Part shown: piece after piece, positions 39,713 through 54,430 of the stretch
How positions within the stretch are numbered: the first letter of the stretch is position 1
Layout: the number at the start of each line of letters is the position of its first letter
Assembly (NCBI GenBank): GCA_051294375.1
Contig: CM119269.1
Location: forward strand, 16,171,010 to 16,235,009
Source: Paraspadella gotoi
Lineage: Eukaryota > Chaetognatha
Reading direction: 5' to 3'
DNA length: 64,000 nt
Made by a program: the position numbers and the translations under genes
The notes under the pieces: generated by a model
Told to the model about the DNA's origin: nothing
The model's input: only the letters and a program-made list of their open reading frames with translations
Database searches by the model: none

Positions 39713-40400
39713 CCAAGCCGAGGTGAGCCGAGCCGCCCCGGTTTCGACGACCCCCGATGGGGCCGCGGCCGCGGGGGCGCATTTTTACGTCGAAACGGTG
39801 AGGATTTTCTCGCCCCTTTTTTCTCAGCGGAGTCAAGTAATCCCCCCCACCCCCTCTCTTCAGGAGGGGAGGGTGGAAGGGGGGGACTGGGAAGGGACGT
39901 TGGGATCAAGGAGAGGCGCTCCTTCGGGGTCGATGAAGTCGCGGGGAAAAAGGGTCGTGCCTCTTCGGCCAATAAAAACGGAGCGGGGGTCATTAAAGCC
40001 TCATCGTCGATCGGTTAACCTCCTCAAAACTTTGGGGATCGCTGGGGGGACTCGTCTGGGGATTTGGGGACCGGGGGATGGGCGGTGGTTATGACGGGGA
40101 ACGTACGGGAGAACGTAGGGAATGACTGGGGAATGATGGGGAAGGATTTGGGGGTGATGGGGAAGAAGAGATGGGAGAGGGGTCTCAGTGCCGGTAAAAT
40201 TGAAAATTTAAAAAGCCTACGAAGATGAAAGATATTACGAAGAGGCAGGTAGAGATGGAGAAAGATTTGAATTTGAATTTGAATTTACATAACATTTATT
40301 GTAGATATGAGAGGAGTCAAAATGTATTATTTTTTTTATTATTTACAGTATACTATCTTAAGTTAGTATTAGATCTGAGAAGCAAGTAAAATTAAAATTT
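36880..40400. other. Gene-poor region with (CT)n, (GA)n and (ACG)n tracts
   Basis: CT tracts lie at 37378-37470 and 38525-38640, GA tracts at 38890-38970 and 39667-39710, an ACG tract at 38329-38350 and an AAAAT array at 39503-39530. A 174-codon minus-strand frame (37740-38264) has about 100 residues of ordinary composition at its end but overlaps an ACAG-type repeat and lacks splice or family support. A CpG-rich patch at 39715-40010 contains an ATG at 39756 followed by a possible donor near 39796, but that is too little to call. Confidence 0.5.
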
Positions 40401-40701
40401 TTATTCTATATAACTAGCAAAGGAGAAATTAGACAGAACAAATTTTGTTGAAATCGAATAATAGTGCAAGAACAATAATATTGTAGTTTTAGTCTCGAGG
40501 TATGTACGTGAAATCCGATGACCAGTAGAGCTGAAAAAAACTTTGTTGTACAGAACAGAGCCGGGGTTGATGGAAGCGTAATTCGTAAGGCGTGCGTGAT
40601 TGAATTGAAAGTCTTGCCAAATATCCAACTGACCGAAATTTCTAATTGGTTTAGCAACTTGTTTTGACAAGTTGACTTCAACACTCGGAGTTAAGGACGA
40701 G
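40401..40701 (-). CDS. Candidate terminal coding exon, unrecognised
   Basis: An acceptor (GAACATTCAG|CTCG, exon starts at 40701) opens a frame of 99 codons ending in TAA at 40401. The first 70 codons have ordinary composition (SSLTPSVEVNLSKQVAKPIR, RNFGQLDIWQDF, FNHARLTNYASINPG), unlike the repeat-derived frames around it. The last 30 codons are hydrophobic and may be untranslated if an internal donor is used. No upstream exon is joined, because a tRNA-like element and poly-A lie just upstream. The family is unknown. Confidence 0.3.
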
Positions 40702-40936
40702 CTGAATGTTCGAAAAAGACTTATTTAACAATCACTACACTTTCCTCATCTCCCTAAATACGACCCGGGCGATTACGAAAGTCGCATATAAAGCAGCGGG
40801 AAAAGTAGCGTCCGTCATAATTCAAATCTCTGTCGACTTCGCGTCCCCCAGTTAATCTGGGTTAATAACGAAAGGACGACGAGGACGACGACGACGCCTC
40901 GCCCCCTTGATTGACGATGCCGATTATGTTCGTCGA

Positions 40937-40980
40937 TGAAAAAAAAATTAAGCGTTCGGTCGGGACTCGATCCCGCGACC
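40937..40980 (-). repeat. tRNA-like box B and T-run (SINE-like fragment)
   Basis: The minus strand reads GGATCGAGTCC (40973-40963), one base from the RNA polymerase III box B consensus, inside a self-complementary CGGGA...TCCCG arm. A run of nine T follows at 40947-40939. A complete tRNA cloverleaf with matching acceptor ends was not found, so this is a decayed tRNA or SINE rather than a tRNA gene. Confidence 0.35.
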
Positions 40981-41159
40981 TCGCTGCATCACGATGTCGG
41001 CGTGAGCGAGTATGATAAATTCTTTCTGGTTTCGCGTTTGTTTCGCTTATTTTGATTCGCCCTCTGTTTCGCGTCCTCGCGTTGGGCGGGTATTGATTGT
41101 AGAAATTACCGATACCCAAAGGCCTACTAGTCGTAGATAGTCTAGCATTACTCATGGTT

Positions 41160-42125
41160 AAGCGAGGTCTATTGTTTAAATCTCAAACATGATAACTTGT
41201 ACTTTTGTTAATTATCCCTGTCGCGTGCCCTAAGATTCGACTTTTTTTTCCCCCTATTTTCATCCATATTCCTGTGGCGGTATATCACACCGCCTCAGTC
41301 TTTATTTTATATCTAAATCTGATTATTTCCCACTTTCTCAAGCATACTTTCCTTTTTTTCTTCAATCCACTTGACCCAACTTTCCAATTTCCCCCTTATT
41401 TTCATCCTCGACACCCGTTCATTCTTTTCACGACCCCAAATTAGACCCAGAGTCTTTCGCGCCATCTCCTAAGGCCCCGACCGGCGTAGGGTCAGCCCCC
41501 ATTTCGATTCCTATTCGACCTCCCGAGTCTCGGCCGTGAGATGAGAGAGGAGGAGGAGAGAGAGAGACGAGAGAGAGAGAGAGAGGAGAGAGAGAAGAGA
41601 GAGAGAGACGCTTAGCTTTTGCCTTCACTATTCACTCCCATCCTACCTGGATACATTTTCTCCGAACCTTTAGGGACAACCGATTTTTAATCCCGAGACC
41701 CTTAACTTCTTTCATTTTGTCACTTCTCGCTTATGACCTTATCTCAGACGTCTTTACTATATTTGACTCGCTCACAGGTCACCAGTCCCAAGTTGCGTCC
41801 TCCAACTGTTGACAAAGACAATAGACAAAGTTCGTTTCTCCTTTTTCCCCTTAATTAAATCCCGTTTTATCTCTTTCTTCCTTTATTCACCCCATTTGCC
41901 CCTCTCCCCTTAAAATCGCCCCGCCTCATTCCTTTCACTCTCGGGGTCGAGATTCGAGTGTGAAACGAGGTCTCGCCCTCGCCGGTTCACACCCGATTCA
42001 CACCGAACCGACCCTCACCGTCGCGAGGGAGACTCGAATACCTGAGGATCGTCGGTGAAGTTGATCATCGTTGACCTTCGCCGAATCACGAGTCGCGGAT
42101 ATCACGGGGTTGAATAAATAATATG
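41160..42125. other. Gene-poor sequence with an interrupted (GA)n tract
   Basis: A GA tract lies at about 41540-41610. The remainder is pyrimidine-rich, with no supported coding exon. Confidence 0.5.
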
Positions 42126-42132
42126 TTTATTA

Positions 42133-42265
42133 TATGAAATTGGTACAACCAATATAAAAATTATCCATTTATTTAATAAATAAGCTATCTTGTCCTTGAC
42201 TTTGGACAGGCTTTGGTGGTTTAAGGCCTCCATCACACTTACAAGATAACAACATAGCAGGTTTC
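42133..42265 (-). repeat. Dispersed repeat, copy 1 (partner at 60367-60500)
   Basis: About 130 bp related to 60367-60500 in the same orientation. On the minus strand both copies keep an open frame with the same pattern: here VSVMEALNHQSLSKVKDKIA, there VSGVEALTHYSLDKVRDQIT. The shared reading suggests the coding end of a decayed mobile element; the family is not identified. Confidence 0.6.
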
Positions 42266-42639
42266 TGCAAGCTTTCAATCAATATACTATTTACAAGTAA
42301 AAATCATCAAAAGTTTTAACAGTACATTCTTTAAAATTTTTTTAGCGTCTTGATCGATTTAATATCACTGCAAACTGGTAACGCCTCAACGACTTTAAAT
42401 GTTTACGTCACTATATTATCATTATCATTATTTTCATTCGTTTCATTCGTTTTATTCCATTTTATCATCTCTTCATTACCATTTCCTCATCTCAGAATCC
42501 CCAATCTTCAATCCCCAAACCCCCACTCCCCGATACCTCGTTCCCCTCATCCATCCATTCTTCCCCACGTCCGGACGTGGTCGTAGTCGAGGGGTTAGAA
42601 ATTTCACGGATTGTGAAGTGATGATGATTTAATGACTCC

Positions 42640-43239
42640 TCCTCCTCTTCCTCCTCCTCCTCCTCCTCCTCGAGTTCGTAGGGCCAAGTGAGAATCACCG
42701 GGCGGATCACGCCGAGGGAGATGAAAAGGGGGGAAGAGGGAGGTGTGGGATTATTTATGTGTGGAGATCAATGAGTGAAAGTGACGAGAGAAAATATGCG
42801 TTAAATAGGGTCGAGGTAAAAACAAGTGTTGATCGAGTTGATGAGCGGGTCATTTTTGAAAAATTTTGTTTGTTTTTTTTTTGTTTGTTTTTTTTTGTTA
42901 AGGATTGAAAACGTTTTTTTTTATTTAGAACACAAAGACTTGAATCATGCGCCGATTGAGCTGATGGTTCTCTCGCTAATTGAATTGATTAGGGTAATAA
43001 ATTAAAACATTTAGCTCCTGGACCTTTATAAAATTCAACGGGAGTAAACCTCTAAAAAACACAAGTACGTATATATAATTCGTTTATCACATTCTCAAAG
43101 TCCTAAAATACGGAAAAATCTTTCTCTGTAATCATAACATTATTCATAGTTTTTAAAATATTCACCCTTTTCTTTACAGCTTCTTTCATTCTTAAAACAA
43201 GAGAACAACGTGGGAAGAAGATAAAGGGGACGGGGGAAG

Positions 43240-43294
<55 letters not shown>

Positions 43295-43984
43295 GCAAGT
43301 TTGTTTTTCGTGACAGACGCTCGACGTGGTTACTACATTATGATCTTGCTGATCTGGCTTTTGTTGATCTAATCAAAAAATCCGCCGCCAAGGTCAATGA
43401 TAGTGCATGCGAGAAGATACCAAAACACGAGGCACCGAATGTTGGGTAACCGCGACGATGAAGACGACGACGAAGACGACGACGAAAAAGACGATGAAGA
43501 CGACGATGACGATTGAACGAGGATGACAAAGATGACGATGAAACCGCGAGGATATTGACAAAGAATAAGATAAAAAAGAACCGAAGGACGACGACGATGA
43601 CGATGACGAAGAAGAAGAAGAATACGAAGACGATGCCGAAGATGAAAAGGACGAACACGAGGAATACAAGGATTAAGAACTGCCGGACGATGAACACGTG
43701 GACTAAGTTGAGAAAATGAAGATGCAAAAAACTCTAAGGACTAAGAACAACAGGGATAAAGTATTTAAGGACAACAAAGACAAAGACGAACATCAGGCAA
43801 ATCATGAGGATGACGAAAACCAAAATTGAAAAAAAGATAATAATATTTTTTAAAATGAAAAGAAACATTAGAGATGATGAGGAGGAAGAGGAAGAGGAAG
43901 AGGAAGATATGACGATGTAGCCAACCGTGTGAATACTTCGGAAAATCAGTATTTGACAAAGGAGAGGTTCACTCTTTCTGACCC

Positions 43985-44019
<35 letters not shown>

Positions 44020-44646
44020 CTCTCTTCTCTCTCTCTTCCTCTCTCTCTCTCTCTCTCTTTTTCCTCTCAAACATTGTAAAAAAGTTTAAGTTTTTTTTTT
44101 AATTTTGGTTCTTTGTTTTAAAATGTCAGGTTCTTTTTTGTGCATTAAGAGAGAGAGAGAGAGAGAGAGAGAGACGGTGAATCACAAATCAAGGAGGTGG
44201 GAAGGAGTTAGTACCACAATAGGAGAAGAAATCGTCGACAAATTTCCCTTTTATTTGTAATCTTTTTACCATTCGGATTTTCACCTTTCATGGAACAGAA
44301 GAGGGCGCATCGATCGTGTTTGTCTTTTGTTTCGCTCTTCCGATTTTGAAATAAAATAGAGATTATACGACTAAAAAGATTAAACGAATACTCAATAGTC
44401 AATACGGTTCTCATCTGTTGTAATGAGTCATTGAAAAAAAAAAAAGAAATTGTCGATGTTAACTTTTTTTTACTTTCTTTTTTTTATATTTAACTTCGTA
44501 ATTTTTATAGTGGAGGCTAATCTTTCAACCATGCGCGAGGTGGAATACGTAATAAAAAGCTAGTTATTGGTTATTAAGCCTTGAATCTCTTCGATGTTAT
44601 GCCCAGACCATTGAAGACGGCAAGAAAAAAAACAAAGCCAACCCGC

Positions 44647-44731
<85 letters not shown>

Positions 44732-44740
44732 GTTGAGATG
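42640..44740. repeat. Microsatellite-rich block
   Basis: CTC array at 42634-42670; GA at 43236-43290; GACGA-rich coding-like array at 43455-43640; CT at 43987-44065; GA at 44151-44174 and 44649-44730. Long Phe/Ser/Val or Asp frames here come from the arrays. Nothing coding is supported. Confidence 0.8.
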
Positions 44741-45066
44741 GAATGACAGGAGAAGCGCAAACGCGATGCCATGAGTGAGTCGGCGGAGAGAGTAGGGAAG
44801 TGAGAGGGATAGAAATTGGAAAGGAAGAAAAAAGGGTAGAGAAACTTACTCATCTTAAAAATCTTTAAAATGCTTTATAGATAAACATTTAGTTCGATAT
44901 AACAAATGCTACCTCGCGTTCGGACATTTTTTCTAAACTCGTTTATTTAGTAAGTTTGTTTAGTTTAGTTTCGTTTAGTTTCGCCTTTCGCTTGTCTTTT
45001 CCCCGATTGAGGTTACGTCGTTCAAATTGGCTTCGCCCGTTTTATTTATTTCACCTGCATCCTCAG

Positions 45067-45616
45067 AGAATCGATCTCAGCGGTTTCACCCCGCAACTCC
45101 GTTCATCCTCCCCATCCCCCCATCCCCCTCACGCCCCCTCCTGCCCAGCCCGCCCTATCGCCCCCCCTGCCACCGCCACCAGCCCGGCGTTCAGGTTTGT
45201 CGTTTGGTAGAATTTCTGCTGACTGGCTCGTTTCGCTTAGGATGTTGAATTCCCGATTTAACCGATTTTTTTCCCATTTTCGGCGTCACACGGACAGGAG
45301 AGTTCCGATGCCCTGGAATCGGCGCAAATGCGTCGACGCAAGACTTTAATATATTTTTGAAGACAGCAGAACAAGCAAGTTCCAATGCCGCTTGTATCAT
45401 TGTACCCTTTACTTATTAATTGTATTAATCTATCGTGATTACCCCCTCCCCCCGCCACCTTAATGCTTATGGATTTTTTTTTTTTTTTAAACCAAATAAT
45501 ATATAATTCTGATAATTGCAGAGACTCGAATGACGAAGACGACGACGGAGACGACGACAAAGACGACGACAAAGACGACGAAGAACCGACGATGGTCACC
45601 TTTCCATTCACCACTG
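45067..45616 (+). CDS. Candidate two-exon fragment: Pro-rich then Asp- or Thr-rich
   Basis: The first exon, 45067-45194, has a strong acceptor (CATCCTCAG|AGAATC) and donor TTCAG|GTTTGT. The second, 45522-45616, has acceptor AATTGCAG|AGACTC and donor CCACTG|GTGAGT. In one phase they join as a Pro-rich stretch (VHPPHPPIPLTPPP) then Thr repeats (TKTTTETTTKTTTK). In another phase the second exon is Asp-rich (DEDDDGDDDKDDDK). The phase cannot be fixed from the fragment, and the second exon is itself an expanded ACG-type repeat bounded by good splice sites. No family is recognised. It could be a linker of a secreted or mucin-like protein, or chance. Confidence 0.3.
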
Positions 45617-46202
45617 GTGAGTCTCACCAGTCACCACTCAGCCGTTTAGTGGAGGAAAGTTCCTCACCCACGTTACCATTAACCATTTACCAACGGTAAT
45701 ACTGTATTTATCTGTTATTTTTTGCTATTGTTATATTTTCCTTTGTTATAATTTTTACCTTATCTGCTCGCCATATTCGTCAATATAGGCCAAAAAAAGG
45801 CATACGGATAGACAAAAAGAAAGACGAAGGATAGCAAGACAGATCGAAGATATAGCGAGTTGAATTTCGTGTTAATCCTATTCAGTTGTTGTCACTTGTT
45901 TTTTGTTGTTTCAACTTTTCCCAAACGACGAGGCTCTCGTCGTATTGGTTAACGTTGTACGCCTGTTATTCGGAGTCGGCAGGAAATGACGCCGCCGTAG
46001 ACGACCCGCGCCGCGACCCGAGCACCGGGCGTCATAAAGGCGCCGACCTAGCGTGACGTCATTAACGGAAATCTTAAATCCGTGACGTCGTTTGTCGCGT
46101 CCTAAAAGATGTATGGAGGAACTCGGAACGGAGATAAAGAAGAAAAGATGGAAAAAGAGATTTTTATAATAAAATTTAGACATACAAAAAGTATTAGCGC
46201 GG

Positions 46203-46895
<693 letters not shown>

Positions 46896-47205
46896 GTAAG
46901 TAAGTAAGTTTTTGCAGCTTTGCAGGGGAAACAGTTTTGAAGATGAAAAGAAAGAAGAAAAGAAAATAGGAAAGAAAAGGGAAAAAGGCAGCGATCAAGG
47001 ACGGGTCGCCCACTTATCGCCATTTCAGGTCGATTCGAGACTCACGGACATTTTTTTTTTCTTGTTTTGTTTTCTGGTTGTTTTTTTTTCTTGTTATTTT
47101 TTATTTTTTTACTTTTTTCCTTACAAATTTCACCTTTATTTTACAAATTATGAAAGAGCGGGTATAAGATAGGAAAAGGTAGAGAGATATACTAGTGAAT
47201 GAGTG

Positions 47206-47266
<61 letters not shown>
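47206..47266 (+). repeat. (GA)n microsatellite
   Basis: Pure GA run; the sequence to 47640 is AT-rich without a supported gene. Confidence 0.9.
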
Positions 47267-47271
<5 letters not shown>

Positions 47272-47639
47272 ATAACCTCTCGCTCTCTCATCGCCGGGTT
47301 TTAAAAATTTCCCGTTTTTGCCTAATTAACATGAAAAATTGGGATTATGGGTCTACGCCGCTCGATGATTCCGTAGGCGTAATTTCGTTATCCGATCTGC
47401 CTTTTCGTTGCTTTCGACAAATTCGTTCCCATGAAAAAAAAATACGTTGGCCAATGGCCAGTGGCCTACAAATAATTTCTAGTTAAATGTTTTTTTTCAT
47501 TATTTAATTGATATATAAAAAAATATTTTTATTAAATAATTTTAGTTTAGTTTAGCCGCTTAATTAAAGACAAATTATTATATTCTTAAAGTTTCAGCTT
47601 TTATCACTTATTTTATTTCTCTGTGAATTATTATATTTT

Positions 47640-48057
47640 ATGCGGCATTTACTTTGATTGTGAAATGTTTTAATAATTTGTTTTCTTTTCAGAAAAAAAA
47701 ATCTTAAATAATTTTAATTAAATTTTATTACGAGGTTAATTTCAATTTTCATCCATGAAGTGAATCGCTTGCGACGCTCGTAAAAACGCAACCCGATNNN
47801 NNNNNNNNNNNNNNNNNNNNNNNNNNNNNNNNNNNNNNNNNNNNNNNNNNNNNNNNNNNNNNNNNNNNNNNNNNNNNNNNNNNNNNNNNNNNNNNNNATG
47901 CGGCATTTACTTTGATTGTGAAATGTTTTAATAATTTTTTTTTCTTTTCAGAAAAAAAAAATCTTAAATAATTTTAATTAAATTTTCTTACGAGGTTAAT
48001 TTCAATTTTCATCCATAAAGTGAATCGCTTGCGACGCTCGTAAAAACGCAACCCGAT
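47640..48057 (+). repeat. Near-identical 158-160-bp copies flanking a 100-N gap
   Basis: 47640-47797 and 47898-48057 are the same sequence apart from a few substitutions and A- or T-run length. They abut the 100-N gap at 47798-47897 exactly. This is the signature of overlapping contig ends scaffolded without merging. Confidence 0.9.
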
Positions 48058-48617
48058 ATAAGATGCGTGAAAAAACATATCGTGGTAAAGAGGGTGAAGG
48101 GACGCCCTCCCCTCGGGGCTCCGCAGAAGCTTTCACCGAACCGGGGGGGATGCTCTTCTCTGGGATTGAAAGGGTGAGGTTAACTTGGAGGGTAGGGTGC
48201 AAAGGATGGCGAGGGTGGAGTCGTGACGCGCAAAACTAATAAACCTAAAAAAAAAAACTCGTCCAGGAATGCGAAATTTTTTTTTTTTTTTTAAATTAAG
48301 TTTTTTTTTTCCTCTGCTCAGTCAAGCAAGGAGGGAAAAAATGGTTGTTTTCAACATTTTTCTCGCATTGGTCTGTTTCAAATCTTTGCGATGTGTTGGC
48401 AAAGAATGCATTAGCCTTCTGTTTTTTATCTTTAATTTTTTTTTTTTTAAATTTATATTTTCCTATTCGTTTTCCACTCTTGTTCCCGAATTATTGTTCG
48501 AAATGATTCAAAACTAATTAATTCTATCAGGACGAAAAAAAAAGCGAGTTAAGTTTTATATATCTTGTCATGATGGCTTATATTTAAAATTAGGCGCGAA
48601 GACCCAAGCCATGAAAT
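48058..48617. other. Intergenic sequence downstream of the receptor kinase
   Basis: No supported gene. It contains T-rich runs around 48278-48310 and 48437-48450. Confidence 0.5.
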
Positions 48618-48623
48618 TTTATT
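48618..48623 (-). terminator. AATAAA polyadenylation signal of the receptor kinase gene
   Basis: AATAAA on the minus strand about 165 nt downstream of the kinase stop codon. Confidence 0.5.
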
Positions 48624-48784
48624 TTCTAAAAATGATGCAAAATGTGGTCATCACTAATTGTTCTATTTCTGGTTAAAAACGTTTCATCGTACACATCTAC
48701 ACAAAAATATTTTTTTCTAAACAATCCCGTGCACTAGTTGACCAAACTCTTCACTGCCAGAGACTTCAAAGCCACGTTGAACCT

Positions 48785-51388
<2,604 letters not shown>

Positions 51389-51551
51389 CTGTGTAAGGGT
51401 AAATAAACATTTTGCTCAAACTGACATACAAAACCTTTTTTTTTTTTTCAATAATTAAGCCCCGTTTCAAATTGCTAACAAATAAAAATAATAAAAATTC
51501 AAATCGTAATGTCGATAAATACTTAAAAAAACGAAAATACAACAGCCTTAC

Positions 51552-51569
51552 ATGGACAGTTGCTTCAGC
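51552..51569 (-). CDS. 18-nt microexon of the receptor kinase
   Basis: Acceptor TTTTCTAG|GCTG and donor CCAT|GTAAGG bound 18 nt. It joins the upstream Cys-rich exon (ends in phase 2) and the downstream exon (starts with the third codon base) without breaking the frame, adding six residues (R/L-K-Q-L-S-I at the junctions). Both splice sites are good matches. Since it is divisible by three it could be skipped without a frameshift. Confidence 0.55.
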
Positions 51570-51658
51570 CTAGAAAAAGCAGACAATCCCCGCAACCTAT
51601 AACACCATAAGTACATTCATAAGTACATTCATAAATACATTCAGGCCAAGGAACCCAC

Positions 51659-52687
51659 CTGTAAAATCCCCTTCTACATTCGACTCTACATTCTCCGCCG
51701 ACCCGCGCGTCGCAGTCTCTCGTCTCTCCGTTCTCGACGACGACGGCGCCGCACTTCATCTCTCGGCACCGCGGAACGTCGCCGCCGACCTTCGAGCCGA
51801 CCCACTTGCCCCTGCTGCCGCAAATCAAGGTGGCGCCCCCGCGGGGCCCGACGTCGCGACAAACGAGTTTGCAGACCGACCCGAAATCGTTTTCGGCGCT
51901 GCAGATCCATTCGTCCGGCGCCGCGTCGATCGAAAGATCTCGGCACCTGATTTTTCGGCACCGCGAGACGGTTTTCGACCAGACGCCGTTTCGTTGGCAT
52001 TCGATGCTGACGTCGCCGACAACGCCGAACCCCAACCGACATCGGGGCCGACAGATCGAACCGACAGCGTCGACGGCGTCGCAAGTCCATCCGTCGGAGT
52101 TTGGCGGCGCCGTCGGTTTAGGACCGCAACGCCGCTTTTCGCACTGACGCCGGGGCGTCCAAACGCCGCTCTCGCAAACCCGAACGGCGTTGCCGAGGAA
52201 ACCGTCGCCACAAGAGGACACGCAGACGGAGGCGTCATCGAAGCCGGCGTCGCAGTTCCAGTCGCCGATGACGCCCGAATAGTTTGACGGAACCGGCGCG
52301 ACACGGCATCCTTTTCCGGGACAAGAGGAGAGCCGGACTTCGATCCAATTGGCGCCGTCGTCCCATACGTGACCGGCGTCGCAACGGACGACGCCGTTTT
52401 TGCCACCGACGCATTCGGGGATCGATTGGCAGACGGCGCCGTTTTTGACGCGAGAAGAAACAGAGACGCGAGAGGCGTCGCCCGGCGTTGACGCGGTCGA
52501 CGACGCCGGACATCGAACTTGGTGTTGCAGCCGCCAATCCGTCGTCCAATCGCAATAGAAACCGAAAATGGCCCGATGACCTTCGTCGTTCTGGACGAAA
52601 CAGACGCATTCTGTCGGAAACGTAGCTCCACCTTTTGCCGTCGTTTGTAGGAGCAGAAGCTCTGAGCTGATTGGGATGTTCGAATGA
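51659..52687 (-). CDS. Receptor kinase ectodomain exon: Cys-rich region and CCP/sushi-like modules
   Basis: One open exon of 1029 nt, acceptor ATTCTTAG|TCATTC and donor TTACAG|GTGGGT, same strand and phase as the kinase exons. The encoded 343 residues are Cys-rich throughout. The last two-thirds shows repeated modules of about 55-65 residues with four Cys and a Gly-Val/Lys-Trp near the last Cys (SGVWTPRRQC, NGVWSKTVSRC, RGKWVGSKVG), the pattern of complement control protein (CCP, sushi) domains. About three modules are seen, the last cut at GECRVECRRGFYR. The first third has Cys-Trp-rich stretches (FGFYCDWTTDWRLQHQVRC) not assigned to a family. CCP modules mediate protein binding in complement factors and adhesion receptors. 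The DNA is very GC-rich with GAC/GCC codons, so other frames are also open. Confidence 0.8.
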
Positions 52688-52803
52688 CTAAGAATAAAAG
52701 TAAACGGTAATTTATAAGATTAAGACACACACTTATCAATTACAGTATTGCGAATCATCTCTCATTCCTACTACTGGCGCTGACTCAGTGGCGACAGCCT
52801 CAC

Positions 52804-53772
52804 CGTAGACTGAGATCAAAGCCGTTCGACGAAAACCCGACCAGAATAGGAATCTTTCGGGCAGTTTTGAGGTGAACCTGGGAAAGGATGGTGGAGCTTC
52901 ATCGAAAATGATGTCATGGCACTTTTTTCGACTAAAGTTTTAACTCTTGGCATCTCAGTTAAATATTTCATTCGTTAATTTGTAGCGAATTTGTGATGTC
53001 TCGACCTTTAAACATTAACGATAGTACATTTTTCTCAATCATTTTCGACTTGAAATTTACTTGTCCAGAATTTGACGTTGGAAACGACTGTTGATCCATG
53101 GTCGGAAGGAGCCGTGATCCCGGACCAAAATCTCAAACCGTAGCATAGAAAGTTTTCTGAGCAAAAAAAAGAGTTTAATCAATTACTTTTCTTCTCGTTG
53201 CAAAAAAAAACAAAAACGTTTAAGCAGATTGATAGTATATAAATTATGAGATATCAATTAAGAATCGATTAACCCTATTTCCGACGATTCCGATCTTCTC
53301 CACTTCTCCGTCAGCGAAACTCGTCCAGGAGATTCCTCGTACAAAATAGCGAGTTCGCGTCTATTCCGTTGGCTCTTTCCGTCGGCGCCGCAACCGTTTG
53401 ACGCCCAAAACCGAAATCCTATTGGCGGTCGACGAGCGGTACGTGACGTATGGGAAGATGCGAAGGAAAACTTGACGACGTTTTTGGGTTCGGCGAAACG
53501 AAACCAGAGGCGCTGAGGGAGGATAGACGACGACGAAGACGACCAAAACGACGACGACGACGACAAGAAAGAAGACGATCTTTGAATGGAGAACGCCGCC
53601 TCTGGTGAAGCGCCGTCCGCCCAAGAGGACGCCGAGGCGGCGNNNNNNNNNNAAACTTCAAAGGTAAAGTTGACGGGATGGAGTGGGAGTGAGTCGCCGA
53701 CGCTGACGATGGGCTTTAGACGAGGAGGTGGAGAAAGGTCTGGAGGTAAGTTCAAGGCGGCGCCGACGATTT
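52804..53772 (-). CDS. Receptor kinase N-terminal ectodomain exons, discoidin (F5/8C)-like
   Basis: Three exons are proposed: 53772-53274 (acceptor TTTCTCAG|AAATC, donor near ATAGG|GTTAAT), 53156-53061 and 52877-52804. The first contains LWFRFAEPKNVVKFSFASSH and PPIGFRFWASNGCG, which resemble the discoidin-type pattern (RF..P..V.K..F, then F..WGSN). A 10-N gap (53643-53652) interrupts it. Splice sites of the two short exons are good (GCTCAG|AAAAC, CAA|GTAAAT, TTCCCAG|GTTC, TACG|GTGAGG). The reading phase through them is unresolved: one phase is open through all three exons, but the phase needed to enter the Cys-rich exon differs. The latter reads VHLKTARKIPILVGFSSNGF in exon 52877-52804. A missing short exon or a sequencing indel would explain this. 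Confidence 0.5.
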
Positions 53773-54279
53773 CTGAGAAATGTTTATAGGGATTTTATTG
53801 GAAATTTCTTAACTTGGAGAAGCGAAACTTCAATTAAATATTACGTGATTGAACAATGCGTTATGAATTACTTTGCATTTGACTTCTCGCATGGTTGAAT
53901 ATTATTTAAATAATTTTACTGAAGAAAAAAAAATATATTTAGTAGTTATGATGATCGTCGATATTATTTGTGTTATTTCTGCCTGTGTCATTTGAGTCAT
54001 TTGAGTTTTTTTGCAAGCTTTTATCTGCAATGTATTCAGTTATGGCACATCATTTCAAAGTCTTTTATTACTGTTTTTTTCTCGTTTTTTTTTTGGCTAG
54101 TTACAAAGAATTATTTTAACGATAAAAAAAAATTATCGTTTTTCTTTGTGTGATAATCGGGAGTGCAATATTGATGTAATAGTGAGAGATAAAAATCAGA
54201 GTTTTTTGATAAAAAACATAAACAATAACTGAAGTATTAGAATTATCAGAATTACTAGTTTGCGTTATGTTTTGTTTAC

Positions 54280-54343
54280 CTCTTTTTCCTAAACAAATAT
54301 TGGAAACTACGACGAAAAAAGCGAAGACGGAAATGAGAGTCAT
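54280..54343 (-). CDS. Candidate signal-peptide exon of the receptor kinase
   Basis: ATG at 54343 opens MTLISVFAFFVVVSNICLGKR, a standard signal peptide with a likely cut after CLG, ending at donor AAGAG|GTAAAC in phase 1. The next exon on this strand (acceptor at 53772) starts with AA and would complete a Glu codon, giving KR-E-IVGAALNLPPD in the frame used for the discoidin-like exon. A further in-frame ATG lies upstream at 54430, but it would place about 29 polar residues before the hydrophobic core, so the internal ATG is preferred. Confidence 0.55.
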
Positions 54344-54430
54344 TTTTGCGATTGATGAAAATCTTCGTTGAGACAGAAAATAAACAGTCGGAGAACGAGA
54401 GAGTAACGAGTGAGTAACGTTCGCCCGCAT

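Noticed and set aside
40937-41020. tRNA gene on the minus strand
   Set aside because: Box B and a T-run are present, but no acceptor stem partner or anticodon arm of normal geometry could be built.
43338-43727. 129-codon Val/Phe/Arg frame resembling a membrane protein
   Set aside because: It is the complement of a GACGA-type array; the hydrophobic blocks follow the repeat.
51825-52739. 304-codon minus-strand frame over the Cys-rich exon
   Set aside because: It is a shadow. The neighbouring frame shows regular Cys modules and joins in phase to the kinase exons; this one is Arg/Ser-rich and does not.
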